The notes below the pieces were generated by a model. That model searched no databases. It was not told where the DNA came from and worked only from the letters and a program-made list of their open reading frames with translations. A stretch of 64,000 nt of DNA, taken from Pardosa pseudoannulata. Lineage: Eukaryota; Arthropoda; Arachnida; Araneae; Lycosidae. Numbering within the stretch: position 1 is the stretch's first letter; every line of letters starts with the position of its first letter. Both the position numbers and the translations under genes were made by a program. Location of the stretch: contig CM063505.1 of assembly GCA_032207245.1 (NCBI GenBank), positions 170,189,201 through 170,253,200 on the forward strand. Reading direction: 5' to 3'. This document shows, one piece after another, positions 54,741 to 63,621 of the stretch.

Positions 54741-57700
54741 TGAGCATATACATACACACACATACATATATATATATAAATATATATATGTGTGTGTGTG
54801 TGTGAAGAAATTATTTTGAAATGGCACAAAGCTATTTTCAAATTTTTCCTGATGAAATTGAAGAACTACATGTCAAAACTATTCCTACAGAACATAATGC
54901 ATATTAAATTTTTTTACATTTCTACATGTTACTTAAGCAATTTATATTTAAGTTACCTGGAATAACAAATACGAGTGTATATGGATTTCTCCATTTGACT
55001 GGCACTTCTCTGGCATCATTAGCTTCTACAGTTACTCTCAATTGAGCATTGTTATCAAGTGGTTTAGTTAACAAAACATAAACCTTTCCATTGCCCTAAA
55101 AATGAAACAATATTTTTAAAACTTTGAGTACAAAATAAAATATAATAAAAACAAAAATAACCAGTTTGCCATATGAATACGCTGGGTTCACTTAAGAATT
55201 GGGTTCCCCCTCTAACTTGGCGATAATGGTTCAAGTATGGTCGCCTAACATTTTCTTCTGATCTCACCGAGTCCAAACAATCTGTATTTATATTATAATT
55301 CATATAATATGTGCATCCAACTCTCCTTGTGAAACTCTTTTCTTATATAATAAATGTGCGCAATGCTTAAAAAAATATAGATATAACAAACCATTAATGG
55401 TTCACTATGGCTGATTTCTAATAATTTGGAGCTGTTGCGTTTGTAAACTGTTAAGGGATTCATTGCCCATAAATATAAATTTCCGGTTTTCAAGTCGTTT
55501 TCTTTAATTAAGTAAGAGTATATCATTCTTTTACGATGGCACACTGTGCTTTAATAAAATAGCCAGAAAAAGCAAAAAATACAATGTTTGGATGGATTAC
55601 CTTTGTGTTTTAGTAAATATTGCCAATATTTTCGCCAAATTTACCAAGGGGAATCCAATTCTTAAACTAGACCCCAATACGCTCCCTGGAGAAAAACATT
55701 TTTTAAATTATTAATTTTACAAGTATTTAGTGAATGGAAACTTTAATTAGTGATATAATCTATAAATAAATCTTCATGAACGAAATTATCATTTTCAAAT
55801 CCAATAAATTATGAAGCAATTCTTGCAATAAATGCAATTTCAGTAACACCAAAGATGAAGAAATTAAATAACCGAAATATGAAAAGGTGTACAATAATAT
55901 TTACAGCAATATCTTAATTATTAATATACCTCTTGAACTTTTCTTGGTACAAGCTTGAATTTTGGTTTGTTTAATTTTTCGTTTTCTTTCGACTGTGCGA
56001 GCATTTCTTGGATTAATTCGATAACATTACGAACCATGTTTATGTCTTTATCCTTGGCTTCTAGATGGCGCCAGTCATCATAGGCTATTAATACATCCTA
56101 AATGAGAGGAAAGTGCATTTATGTTAATAGACAGTTACTACATTAAAAAATATTTTGAAATTATAAAACTTTTCATATAAATTTTATAATTATTAAACTT
56201 ATTTTATAAAGGTTTATTAATAAAGCTTATTTTGTAATAGGCAAACACTAATTTCCGTTAACAAATTTACAAATTGTGTCAGTAGCTATACAGTTCACCA
56301 ATACTATGAAAGACCTAAAGCCTCTCAACTATTATACTAATTAGGATCTAAAGCAATGTTAAAAAATTAATACTATCAAAGGAATGATTTTAAACGTTAG
56401 AATACGAGAAATAATTTTATCTTTACTAAAAAGGAACAAAGCTCGGGAAGCAAAACAAACACAAGAATGAAGCATAAGAAAACATAAAAATTCAAATTTA
56501 CAATTCTAATTGCTATAAAAACAAGTGTAACTAAATGAATTACAAACGTATTCTTCAATATAAATGACTACCCAAGATACTGAACTTGTGCCGTCAATTT
56601 AGTCTAAAATTTAACACACATTTAGCAATTCATTCAGATTTTTTATCATTTAACATCTTTAAATTCTGGAAATAATTATAATCCCTACATAACAATATCA
56701 ATCTGTCACAATTATTCACTTACATCCCGCTGCTGGCATGGATGTTTGTAACCGTTCAGAATCGGCTATAAGGAGTAGGTCCCGGTCTAATTATCACTCG
56801 AGTAACAAAACAGAAAATCCTAGCGCTCCGACCTACCAATCAACTAACAACAGGCTGCCTAATATGACGTGTGTAAAGCGTTCACGAAATCATGCCGCTG
56901 ATGGACGTCAAATTTGATAGTGGACAGGAAATTGTTACTCATAATTTTGTACCTCTCTCTCTCTGCCGATAACTCCAGATTTGTTTGTAGATTGACAATG
57001 TCTCCAACAACAGGGAGAATTTTCAGGTGGCATCTGATGATGACCGAACCTGGTAGCACCCTTGAAGTCCAGTCAAACAAGCTAATCATTATCGTTAAGT
57101 AACCGTAAAAATCAGCAAATGAAAAAGAAATGAAAATCAAACATCCACAGATACAGAGGATGGCAGTGATTTTAGGAATTCAGTACTGCCACAAATTTTT
57201 AAAGTCGAGAATTATACAAAAACAGGAAGTGTCAAACACCTCCACAGCACATGTGGTTTAACCGTTTGAGTCCTAGAGGGTTTTGAAAAAAGACTGTCGA
57301 AGAATCCCGAACAGCGCAACCACGCTTTATCTGCATGGATATGAAAAGGCCAAGCAGCGCTATATCGCTTCTTTTATTTTATGTCGATAAATTCCAAGCG
57401 GCGTGATAGTACTTCTATTTTATATTCTAAGCATATATGCTTCAATATTGCACTATTATTAAAGTAATGTGCCTATTATAAAACTATTATTTACATAAAA
57501 AGAGGAGGTGTGTGATGTACTTGCGTTAGTAAATCTGAGCACGCGTGACTTCGACAGTCGATGTTGCACCATCAATGGTCTACAACATTCGGGATATGCT
57601 GGGTTTTCTCGACATAAAAACTGAACAGCACAATAGCGCTGCTTGGGACTCATGTGGTTAAATAAAATAAAATACATAAAAAACTAACAATTCACTTCTG

Positions 57701-60339
57701 TAATATATTTACAGGGAATTAGTCTTCCTAAAAGATTAACGCCTGTTAATAACATGTTTAATAACATATACCTCCACCCACACATGACATATATTTTGAT
57801 CGTCCTTGGACAAATCACTTCCCTCGGTATTTAATTAATTACAATCGCACAAAATGGAATCAAAATATTCAGAGCATCCTGCAACTGTATTGCAAAGCTT
57901 TAGTAACATCCTCTCACAGAATGACCGCCCATCCTTCCCGGAGCTGTTCATCAGCGATTAATTTCTAGAATTACCTAATAACAGCGGAATACAATTCAAC
58001 CCACCTAACAAAAAAAAATTAAGAGACAACAAATTGTCGTTGCAACGTTTTAATAATGAACATCAATTAATGCACTGAAGATTTACGAAGTTTTGAGCCA
58101 GCTTTCAAAGATTATTACAACATACATCTGTATCACTAACTTAAGAATACTGTCAGTTCAACCTGGATAAAAAAAAATAGACAACCAATGGCTATCCAAC
58201 GTTTGACTAGAAAGGTTCAAGTCAGATAGATGAGTTACAGATTTATAAGGTGTTAAGCTAGTTTTTGATAATTATTAAATCACATCTATACTACTAAAGA
58301 ACACTATCAGGTTTCAAGGGTAAGTTGGTCAACTAAAGAATTTTCACATATCAATGTCTTCAAATATCTATATATCGTACAGATGAATTAGGAATCCTCT
58401 GTCATTGCAACATTTTTAGTAAAAGACAGGTCATACCTGGTCATTTTAATACTACTCCGGGTTCCAGTTTGAAAGACAAGTCCTTCTCTCCCCCCTCCCT
58501 TACTTTTTTGGTTAAATCTTATTCATTCTTTGATTTCTTCTCAATTAACAACAGATAAGATCGACAGTCGAAACTCGAAGATAAACCTTTCAAAACCGTA
58601 CTAACGACAGTGCCCACAATCTTATGCTTTTTAATAAATTAACGCCCTTAATGATCTTATGCCCTTTTAAATGCATAACTTGCCCGGGTCTTGCATAACT
58701 CAACTAATAATCTATTTTTATTCATTTATTCACTATTGCTAACCCATCTAGCCGTCTGTTCATCCATGTGTGTATATGCTTGAGTAAAGAATCAATTCTA
58801 TTAATGTTACAACTTATGGAGATTTTTTTAGGGGAAGTAGCCAGCATTTACTTGGTTTACTTGGTAAGTTTAAACAATCGAAACTCGTAATTAAGCATTC
58901 GAAGGTTACTCTTCATTACGTATCCCCTTATTATTACCACATTTACCTACTGTGGGCGTATTTTATCACAAAATTACTGTAGTAAGGTCTACCATACCAC
59001 TTGGGTAAAAAAGAAAAAATAAACTGTTAACAATTCTTCAATTTAACTAATATTTATCTAATTTACATTCGTCTTTCTCTCATTTGTGTAAATAAATCTA
59101 GCTTTAAGAAAAAAAATTAATCGTTTTTTCCTTTAAACATAAAGTAACACTTAAAAAACTGAAACTGGTAAAGCAAAAAGATGAACAAAAGGATATGTAA
59201 TGCTTAAATTTTTTTTTAAAAAAGAGAGAGAATAATTGCCATGTACATATGCAGAAGCACATCTGCAGCAGTCAATACAAATTTTGATTGTGCATTCAGG
59301 ACACACTAGTTACGGGCCCTTTGAATTGTTTATTTGTAGATACTGTTTTTACTTTTAGCAGAGCGTTCTAGGAAAGATTTCAGTGGGCCTAGATTTTCTG
59401 CGGTTTGGAAAAAGTTCTTTTGATTGTCAGTAAAGCCCAGTTCCATATCTCTATTTAAAATAAAAGTATTTCGAGGAGAACCATTATGCTTATTAGAAAC
59501 GAAAAAGTATTTCAATTGCTTTGCTGATATTGGAAAAAAACACCTCTCTATTTGTATGGGAAGTTTAATGTGATGGAAATGAATAAACATTGGCAGAGAA
59601 AAATATTAGAAGCACACGCTCTTTTCAACTCTCAAATAATCTCGCAACTGCTGTGGTACGGCCAGCTAGATTAACACTTACTGAAACACGTTTTAGGCAG
59701 TTCTAGCAGATGTTGGCCACATAGTGGGAGGATCATCCCAGTTGGAAGATTCAGAGCATCTAATAAATATATTGCTAGAAGAAGGAGACTCCTACCACAA
59801 TTATGTATACATGAGCTAAACCTACCATCCGTAAATGCACAGGAGCGTTCGTAAGCATTCCAACTGGGCCAGGCAGGTCTATCTCGCACGAATAGATGAA
59901 AGAGAGTTCAAAGCTATAGATTTCATACTTTTCGAGTTATACACTTAATCAGTCTATATATAATCATAGTTTCAGCGATTAGTAGTTGTTTACTAACAAA
60001 TTTTGTCTCCAAGTTGAAACTCACCTTGACATTACTGAGTCCGGAAGGTGTGACTCCGCACAGCATCGCTATTGTCTTGCTGGGCTTCAGCAATTTGGTG
60101 AACTGGAAGCTGTCGGAGGCCCTGTTATCCAGAAAGCTGACCAGCGCCGGCGAGAGGATGACCAGCACCACACGGGCATCGCTGAAGGCCGGGCTCCGAG
60201 AGCAGGTGATTGGGAAGGTCATCTTCTCGACCTGCTCGTGCTGGATGACTGTCCCCGTGCCTTCGAACTGGCGAGATAGGTAAGCGTCCCACTCCACCAC
60301 GTCTTCGGCAAAAATGAAAGTCACGTCCGGAGGCGCCAT
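42348..60339 (-). CDS. stumps: Dof/BCAP/BANK-family signalling adaptor (stumps/PIK3AP1-like), 14 coding exons
   Basis: Cytoplasmic adaptor that, by family, links receptor tyrosine kinases to SH2 proteins (Drosophila Stumps in FGF signalling; vertebrate BCAP with PI3-kinase). I joined these coding exons: 60339-60025, 56097-55930, 55095-54957, 54235-53960, 53054-52864, 50709-50646, 50353-50201, 48622-48536, 48436-48291, 46841-46704, 46523-46409, 46015-45921, 44548-44224, 43039-42348. Every junction is GT-AG and the phases agree, giving 2,904 nt including the TAA stop, or 967 residues. Order of domains: TIR-like 1-161, TIG/DBB about 162-299, ankyrin 300-363, Tyr motifs and one YxxM 385-435, helical segment about 465-559, Ser-rich 560-629, Pro/YDxP tail 630-967. 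Length is close to insect Stumps and longer than BCAP. The ATG is chosen because family similarity starts within about ten residues of it; an acceptor-like TTTCAG ends at 60354, so a 5' UTR intron is likely. Intron sizes run from 99 to 3,927 bp. The call rests on remembered family architecture; no database search was run. Orthology to stumps rather than BANK1/PIK3AP1 paralogues is assumed. Confidence 0.9.
43330..44110 (-). pseudogene. Broken LINE reverse transcriptase in intron 13
   Basis: In translation order on the minus strand: [35 protein letters not shown], then after stops and frame changes [18 protein letters not shown] (the YxDD region, decayed to FSDH), and [19 protein letters not shown]. 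These are consecutive non-LTR reverse-transcriptase blocks. The catalytic DD is lost and several stops and frameshifts are present. Same orientation as the host gene, so it does not add an antisense promoter. Confidence 0.87.
44224..44548 (-). CDS. stumps: Exon 13: proline-rich, SH3-type motif
   Basis: Residues 630-737. It contains [12 protein letters not shown], a polyproline run fitting SH3-binding motifs, then [15 protein letters not shown] and VDYIQP tyrosines. The acceptor is TCATTAG and the donor G|GTATAA, phase 1. No globular domain. Confidence 0.87.
45921..46015 (-). CDS. stumps: Exon 12: Ser/Asp-rich linker
   Basis: Residues 598-629, with [18 protein letters not shown]. Low-complexity Ser/Gly/Asp sequence, probably disordered and phosphorylated. 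The acceptor is TTTTCAG and the donor AAG|GTATGC. Confidence 0.82.
46409..46523 (-). CDS. stumps: Exon 11: Ser-rich linker
   Basis: Residues 560-597 plus one base. It is Ser/Thr-rich ([12 protein letters not shown]) with no domain. It is supported by GT-AG borders (TTTTTAG; A|GTAAGT) and by frame continuity on both sides. Confidence 0.8.
46704..46841 (-). CDS. stumps: Exon 10: basic helical segment
   Basis: Residues 514-559, 138 nt, phase 0 at both ends. It contains [19 protein letters not shown], matching the basic coiled stretch next to the conserved E-W in BCAP. The acceptor is TTTACAG and the donor AAA|GTAAGT. Confidence 0.86.
48291..48436 (-). CDS. stumps: Exon 9: helical segment
   Basis: Residues 465-513, including [20 protein letters not shown] and [13 protein letters not shown]. 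The helical pattern matches the helix-rich segment after the tyrosine cluster in BCAP that carries the conserved E-W. It follows exon 8 after a 99-bp intron, the shortest in the gene. Confidence 0.88.
48536..48622 (-). CDS. stumps: Exon 8: acidic linker
   Basis: Residues 436-464, 87 nt, symmetric phase 1. Sequence such as [17 protein letters not shown] is acidic and low in hydrophobics, so probably disordered. The acceptor is TTAATAG and the donor G|GTATAC. Confidence 0.8.
50201..50353 (-). CDS. stumps: Exon 7: YDIP and the only YxxM motif
   Basis: Residues 385-435. It contains [10 protein letters not shown] (Y398, a YDxP motif of the type bound by Crk-like SH2 domains) and EYLKMKG (Y427), a YxxM motif that fits the p85 PI3-kinase SH2 consensus. 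The exon is 153 nt with phase-1 introns on both sides, so its removal would keep the frame. The acceptor is ATTACAG and the donor G|GTAACA. Confidence 0.88.
50646..50709 (-). CDS. stumps: Exon 6: short linker
   Basis: Residues 364-384 ([21 protein letters not shown]), 64 nt, entered in phase 0 and left in phase 1. The acceptor is TTTTCAG and the donor G|GTAATA. It has a basic-Ser motif (RKHS) that could be a kinase site. No domain is seen; it is called from splice signals and phase agreement. Confidence 0.75.
51415..52231. mobile_element. Tigger/pogo-like inverted-repeat element in intron 5
   Basis: TA-flanked element 51417-52229 (813 bp). Ends are CAGTCTGTATCGGTTATATG and the complement of CAGTCAGTACTGGCTATATG, continuing GTCA. 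CAGT starts and TA duplication fit the pogo/Tigger branch of Tc1/mariner. No transposase frame; it contains a (GA)n run at about 52,037. Confidence 0.7.
52864..53054 (-). CDS. stumps: Exon 5: ankyrin repeats
   Basis: Residues 300-363. [20 protein letters not shown] is a canonical ankyrin helix pair, followed by a second, looser repeat ([20 protein letters not shown]). Position directly after the DBB core is as in BCAP and Stumps. The acceptor is TTGTTAG and the donor TTG|GTAAGG. Confidence 0.93.
53179..53811 (-). mobile_element. Solo LTR in intron 4
   Basis: LTR 53183-53807 (625 bp) flanked by CTAT at 53179-53182 and 53808-53811. On the minus strand it begins TGTGATGTTGC and ends GTGAAGTTACA (TG...CA). 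AATAAA on that strand lies about 80 bp from the 3' end, and CCAAT-type boxes are internal. GC content is far above the intron. A 4-bp duplication fits Gypsy or BEL-type elements. No internal retroviral genes remain. Confidence 0.75.
53960..54235 (-). CDS. stumps: Exon 4: DBB domain core
   Basis: Residues 208-299. It contains [16 protein letters not shown] and the family hallmark [20 protein letters not shown], followed by [17 protein letters not shown]. This is the Dof/BCAP/BANK signature; in known members the DBB region supports dimerisation and receptor coupling. Phase 1 at both ends; the donor is AAAA|GTAAGT. Confidence 0.92.
54518..54804. repeat. (AT)n/(CATATA)n microsatellite in intron 3
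   Basis: AT repeats with regular TATACA interruptions and a GT run at the right end. Ile-Tyr frames are artefacts. Confidence 0.95.
54957..55095 (-). CDS. stumps: Exon 3: TIG-like part of the DBB region
   Basis: Residues 162-207 plus the first base of codon 208. The segment starts [14 protein letters not shown] and ends [10 protein letters not shown], a beta-rich stretch matching the immunoglobulin-like (TIG) part of the Dof/BCAP/BANK region. The acceptor is TTTTTAG and the donor G|GTAACT, phase 1. Confidence 0.87.
55930..56097 (-). CDS. stumps: Exon 2: TIR-like domain, C-terminal part
   Basis: Residues 106-161, starting [16 protein letters not shown]; phase 0 at both ends, 168 nt. The acceptor is CATTTAG and the donor GAG|GTATAT. 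The W-x-x-L and the following amphipathic helix ([10 protein letters not shown]) correspond to the last helices of the BCAP TIR-like fold; the end is Lys/Glu-rich. Confidence 0.88.
56727..56838 (+). mobile_element. SINE (AAACC family), 3' half in intron 1
   Basis: GGCATGGATGTTTGTAACCG, AGGTCCCGGTCTAATTA and TAGCGCTCCGACC match the middle and tail; the tRNA-like head is missing, so it is 5'-truncated or diverged. Confidence 0.75.
57258..57661. mobile_element. TTAA-flanked element, 396 bp, in intron 1
   Basis: TTAA at 57258-57261 and 57658-57661. Ends are CCGTTTGAGTCCTAGAG and the complement of CCACATGAGTCCCAAGC. Short GCGC-containing motifs (AACAGCGCAACCACGC, AAGCAGCGCTATATCGC) recur inside. 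piggyBac-like; the inverted ends are less perfect than in the other copies. Confidence 0.6.
58020..58410 (+). repeat. Degenerate tandem repeat, about 150-160 bp, in intron 1
   Basis: AAAGACAACAAATTGTCG...AGAATACTGTCAG and AATAGACAACCAATGG...AGAACACTATCAGG align over most of their length, with a partial third unit. Confidence 0.5.
58411..60024 (-). other. Proximal part of intron 1
   Basis: Pyrimidine-rich patch at about 58,480-58,510. Minus-strand open frames of 70-86 codons at 59,330-59,889 have no recognised domain and no splice context linking them to exon 1. GC-richer sequence at 59,640-59,890 could be an old transposon or a regulatory block. Confidence 0.4.
60025..60339 (-). CDS. stumps: Exon 1: TIR-like domain, N-terminal part
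   Basis: Residues 1-105, starting [11 protein letters not shown] hydrophobic beta strand, the [15 protein letters not shown] helix, a second strand ([16 protein letters not shown]) and the AMLCGV strand match the TIR-like start of BCAP. The donor reads AAG|GTGAGT and the phase is 0. This block is clearly GC-richer than its flanks. An open frame also exists on the opposite strand here, but it is a shadow of the exon. Confidence 0.9.
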
Positions 60340-60353
60340 TTGCGATTTGGAAT

Positions 60354-60817
60354 CTGAAAGTAAAATGTTTCTACTATTAATTCAACAAATTCAATCGATT
60401 CGTCGAATCGATTTCGGTCTTCACGGAATTGATATACCGTTTTTTCTCTTGGCCGAACTCAGGTCAGACATTCCTAAATTATCGCATTTACGTTGCCCGA
60501 ACTGAGTTCGGACGTCACAGATTATTAAAATGTTTCATTGAAGTGCTGAATAAAGGAATGGATGGGACAGTACGGCTCTGGAAGGAATGGGACATACACC
60601 ATTCCCATAATGTACATCTATTATGATTTAATATACGGGAAATTTGTTCCCCAAAAGTAAGTGACTGTTTTAACATTGATAAAACAGACATTATTACAAA
60701 ATTGCCTCCACCAAAAATGGTTGGTGGAACCAGTGGAGCAAAGGAATATTTTTCGTTTATGGTGAACTTAATAAAGTATAATGTTAGATAAAATAGATGT
60801 TATCAATAATCAATAAA
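60354..60817. other. Upstream region of the adaptor gene
   Basis: Holds the 5' UTR acceptor candidate (CTTTCAG, ending at 60354), the inverted repeat at 60393-60413 and a hairpin GGAATGGGACATACACCATTCC at about 60,586-60,607. The true promoter and first exon are not located. Confidence 0.4.
60393..60413. repeat. Perfect 10-bp inverted repeat upstream of exon 1
   Basis: AATCGATTCG and its reverse complement are separated by one base, about 55 bp upstream of the start codon and just beyond the likely 5' UTR acceptor. It could be a paired transcription-factor site or a cruciform. About 45 bp further, two related GAACTCAG/GAACTGAG-type blocks occur around 60,456-60,512. No function is assigned. 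Confidence 0.5.
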
Positions 60818-61031
60818 GCTTATGTTGCGACTACACGCCGCTTAAATATGTTTTATCCCTAAGACGGGATTTTGTTGTTTGATGTTCCCTACCCCGGGAA
60901 AAAGAGCTGTTGTTGAACTCCAGATGCCATGTTGGTAGTCATGTGTATAAGTGTTAGTTTGTAGATATGTGTTGTGTGGTCAATAAATGTTCGTAATGGA
61001 GTTGGATACAATTATTTATTGGAACAGCTTA
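60818..61031 (+). mobile_element. Short solo LTR, 204 bp
   Basis: LTR 60823-61026 begins TGTTGCGACTACACG and ends TTATTGGAACA, with GCTTA at 60818-60822 and 61027-61031. AATAAA at about 60,982 is close to its 3' end. A 5-bp duplication and TGTTG start suggest Copia type. No internal coding region. Confidence 0.55.
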
Positions 61032-61562
61032 TATACATGAATGACACATAGTCTTTGTCATTTTTCAACATATTGTTGGAAATTATGTATGTCTTTTACC
61101 GTTCAAAAACATGTCCCACTTCTCCCTCGTGTAAGAGAGGGATGGGACACTTTTACTGCTAGTGTAACTGCTTTTTTAAACTTACATTTTTATAATTACC
61201 ATCAAGTTTATATTTCTTAAACATGTCTCAATGTCTTACTCTGAAATTAACAATGTTATACCAAGTAGAATATATATATATATATTTGTTGTTGTTAAAA
61301 CTGCCCTATTTACCTCTACCCTTCTCTATACGTTGTCTATTTTGGCAAAATATTAATTACAACAGAAAAGTTAATTCCCTGTTGACTCCTGGGGCACTAC
61401 GAACCAAATCAATGTTGGTCACTGGTGACCTCCATGAAAAAGTGTTGCTTCTACTTGTTTAGTTTTAGATATTAGTAAAATATCTCAATCACAAAATGCC
61501 TGCTAAAAAACGTAAAGTTAACTCAAAGATCTGTCTTACTAAATATGAATGAACTTTTGAGC
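61032..61562. other. Unique and transposon-derived sequence
   Basis: A hairpin GTCCCACTTCTCCCTC/GAGAGGGATGGGAC is at about 61,111-61,148. From about 61,377, TTAATTCCCTGTTGACTCCT and GGTCACTGGTGACC resemble the end of the TTAA element at 33.9 kb, so this may be a one-ended piggyBac-like remnant. No matching right end was found. Confidence 0.4.
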
Positions 61563-62579
61563 TTTATAGCCAGGGTTGGCTTCATTTGCCCAACCCGAAA
61601 AAACCCACTTGAAAAAAACCTAGTGTTTTTTTTTTTTTTTCCAAAATTGGGTTCTCAACATCTTTATTGAAAATTCCAAATACTTAACTAATAATAAATA
61701 TATTGAATTAAATCTATGATATATATTACATATTTCATCTTTGACAATGATCTTAGATTTTGTTTAATTTGAGGGGGTCTAAACTGCTAGAAAAAACAAA
61801 AACTTAAAAACTTTTCAGGGAAAAATAGTTATCTGTATAAAAAATACAATAAAATCTAAATTAAACAAAGTTAATAAGAATGTATGATGAAAAAAAAATA
61901 AGAATATTTAAGTATTACATGTGATAAAATTAATTGAAAAATTGGGAAAAAATATGTATAACAACTGCAAATAAATAAACATGGGGATAATATATATAAT
62001 TAATTCTGCTACTTATATATAACTTACAAATAAACTAAAAAAAATCTTCTGAATGCTTAATAACATAATACTTCTAATAAATATAGAGCAATAATTTAAT
62101 ACATTTTATTGAAAAGAAAATACTTCAAATGCAACTATTTCAAAGCCAACTTTTAGTATAAAATAATCGCCATTCAAAACTAGTTTTTTGATGTTAGAAA
62201 AATTTTATAATATGAAAAAAAATTATTTTAAAATTTCAAAATTTCCTTTAATTTAGACAAAAAAAATTTCTGCATAGTTTAAAATTGATTTTTAAATTTT
62301 TCAATTTTAAAAAGTTATTAACATTTTAAATTTATTTTAATCATACAATTAATTATATATCCTGTCCTCTTACATAACAAAAAAAAACCTGAATAGTTTT
62401 CAAATCCCCAAAAAAAAGCATCTAAAACCCATTAAAGTATAGTAAAAACCCTGATAAAACCCGAACAAAGCCCAAAAACCCGAAAAAAGCCCAAAAACCA
62501 TAAAAAAAAACCCTGAAAAAACTCACTGGATTGGTTTTTTTCTGAAAAAACCCGGATTTTTGCCAACTCTGTTTATAGC
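61563..62579. mobile_element. Complete non-autonomous hAT element, 1,001 bp
   Basis: Element 61571-62571 is flanked by an exact 8-bp duplication TTTATAGC (61563-61570, 62572-62579), the hAT hallmark. Ends are CAGGGTTGGC and the complement of CAGAGTTGGC. Sub-terminal AAAAAACCC-type repeats are abundant near both ends (CCCGAAAAAACCCAC; CCCGAAAAAAGCCC). No transposase; AT-rich interior. Confidence 0.88.
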
Positions 62580-63520
62580 TGAATGGAATATATTCTTTAC
62601 AGTAGTTAAAATTTTGAAATAAATTATACTAACCAGCTGATTTTTATTTATTTTTATTAAATTTTATTTATTTTGTGAGTGTTTTGGTTTGTTAAAAAAG
62701 TGCCAGTCCCTGCTTTAAAAAACACTTAGATTATTTTCAACAACGATTAACAAGAGATAAAAAGTCAAAACTCCCGGCAACTGTGCATTTACAATTAAAT
62801 ACGCAGTTAACGTCAATTCAAAAAGAGTTTTACACGAAGCTCGATTGACGTTCCTTTTCTACCCGGTAATTTTCCGAAATTCTTAACTCGCCTCGCCTTT
62901 ACAAAGAGCAATGAGGAATAAATTGTGCTTATCGCTTCGACTTCCCCGAACATAATTTTTCACGTCCCCATATAATATAACTTTATGGGCTAATAAAGTG
63001 AGAGGGACTTTTTATCAAGCGAACAAACAGGCTGCACGGGTAAATAGAGCCAATTGCCGGAAGTCCGAGGGGTCGGAAACATGACCCTGACTGGCAGGAT
63101 GGGCCTCTCTGCGGGAGATCGCTGGGGTGGAGAAGGAAGGTCACGGCTTATCCCATGCAGACTCAAATGGACAAAAAGTGTTCCAAGAATTACCCCCTAC
63201 GAATTCAGAGACAGAAGCTATGTGCCCTTACAGCAGTAGGCAAAAGTGGCTCTTCGTTAATTCATTAAGGGTCCCTTTTTTAGAAACAGTTAAAATAAAC
63301 TTTAGAATTTTTAATTTTTTTTTTTCGGAACGAGCATCTCTTTCCAGAGAAAGCAGATAGCAATAAATCTACCATACTTTCGAGTATGTACCGTTATGTA
63401 TCATTTTGACATTTTATGATTTTTCGAGCCTTGTACATAAATTTACTTTGACAACAAGTGAATCAACTAAAATCATGACGAATAACTTTACCTATGATAA
63501 AATTTTACTTTGTAGTAGAA
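62580..63520. other. Unique sequence with a GC-richer island at about 62,760-63,250
   Basis: CCATATAATATAACTTTATG and GGGCTAATAAAGTGAG resemble CArG/Hox-type sites, in balanced, non-repetitive sequence. Two overlapping plus-strand frames at 63,054-63,360 have no recognised domain. Possible regulatory DNA upstream of the gene. Confidence 0.35.
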
Positions 63521-63541
63521 TGTGTGTGTGTGTGTGCGTGC

Positions 63542-63619
<78 letters not shown>
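63521..63619. repeat. (GT)n(AT)n microsatellite
   Basis: GT/GC alternation, then about 70 bp of AT. Confidence 0.95.

Positions 63620-63621
<2 letters not shown>

Noticed and set aside
59671..59889. Open frame in intron 1 as an extra exon of the adaptor
   Set aside because: Exon 1 joins exon 2 in phase, with sequence continuity to the family's TIR-like domain. Adding this block is not needed and no suitable splice pair was seen.
59986..60283. Plus-strand open frames of 90-97 codons
   Set aside because: Antisense shadows of GC-richer exon 1 of the adaptor gene.
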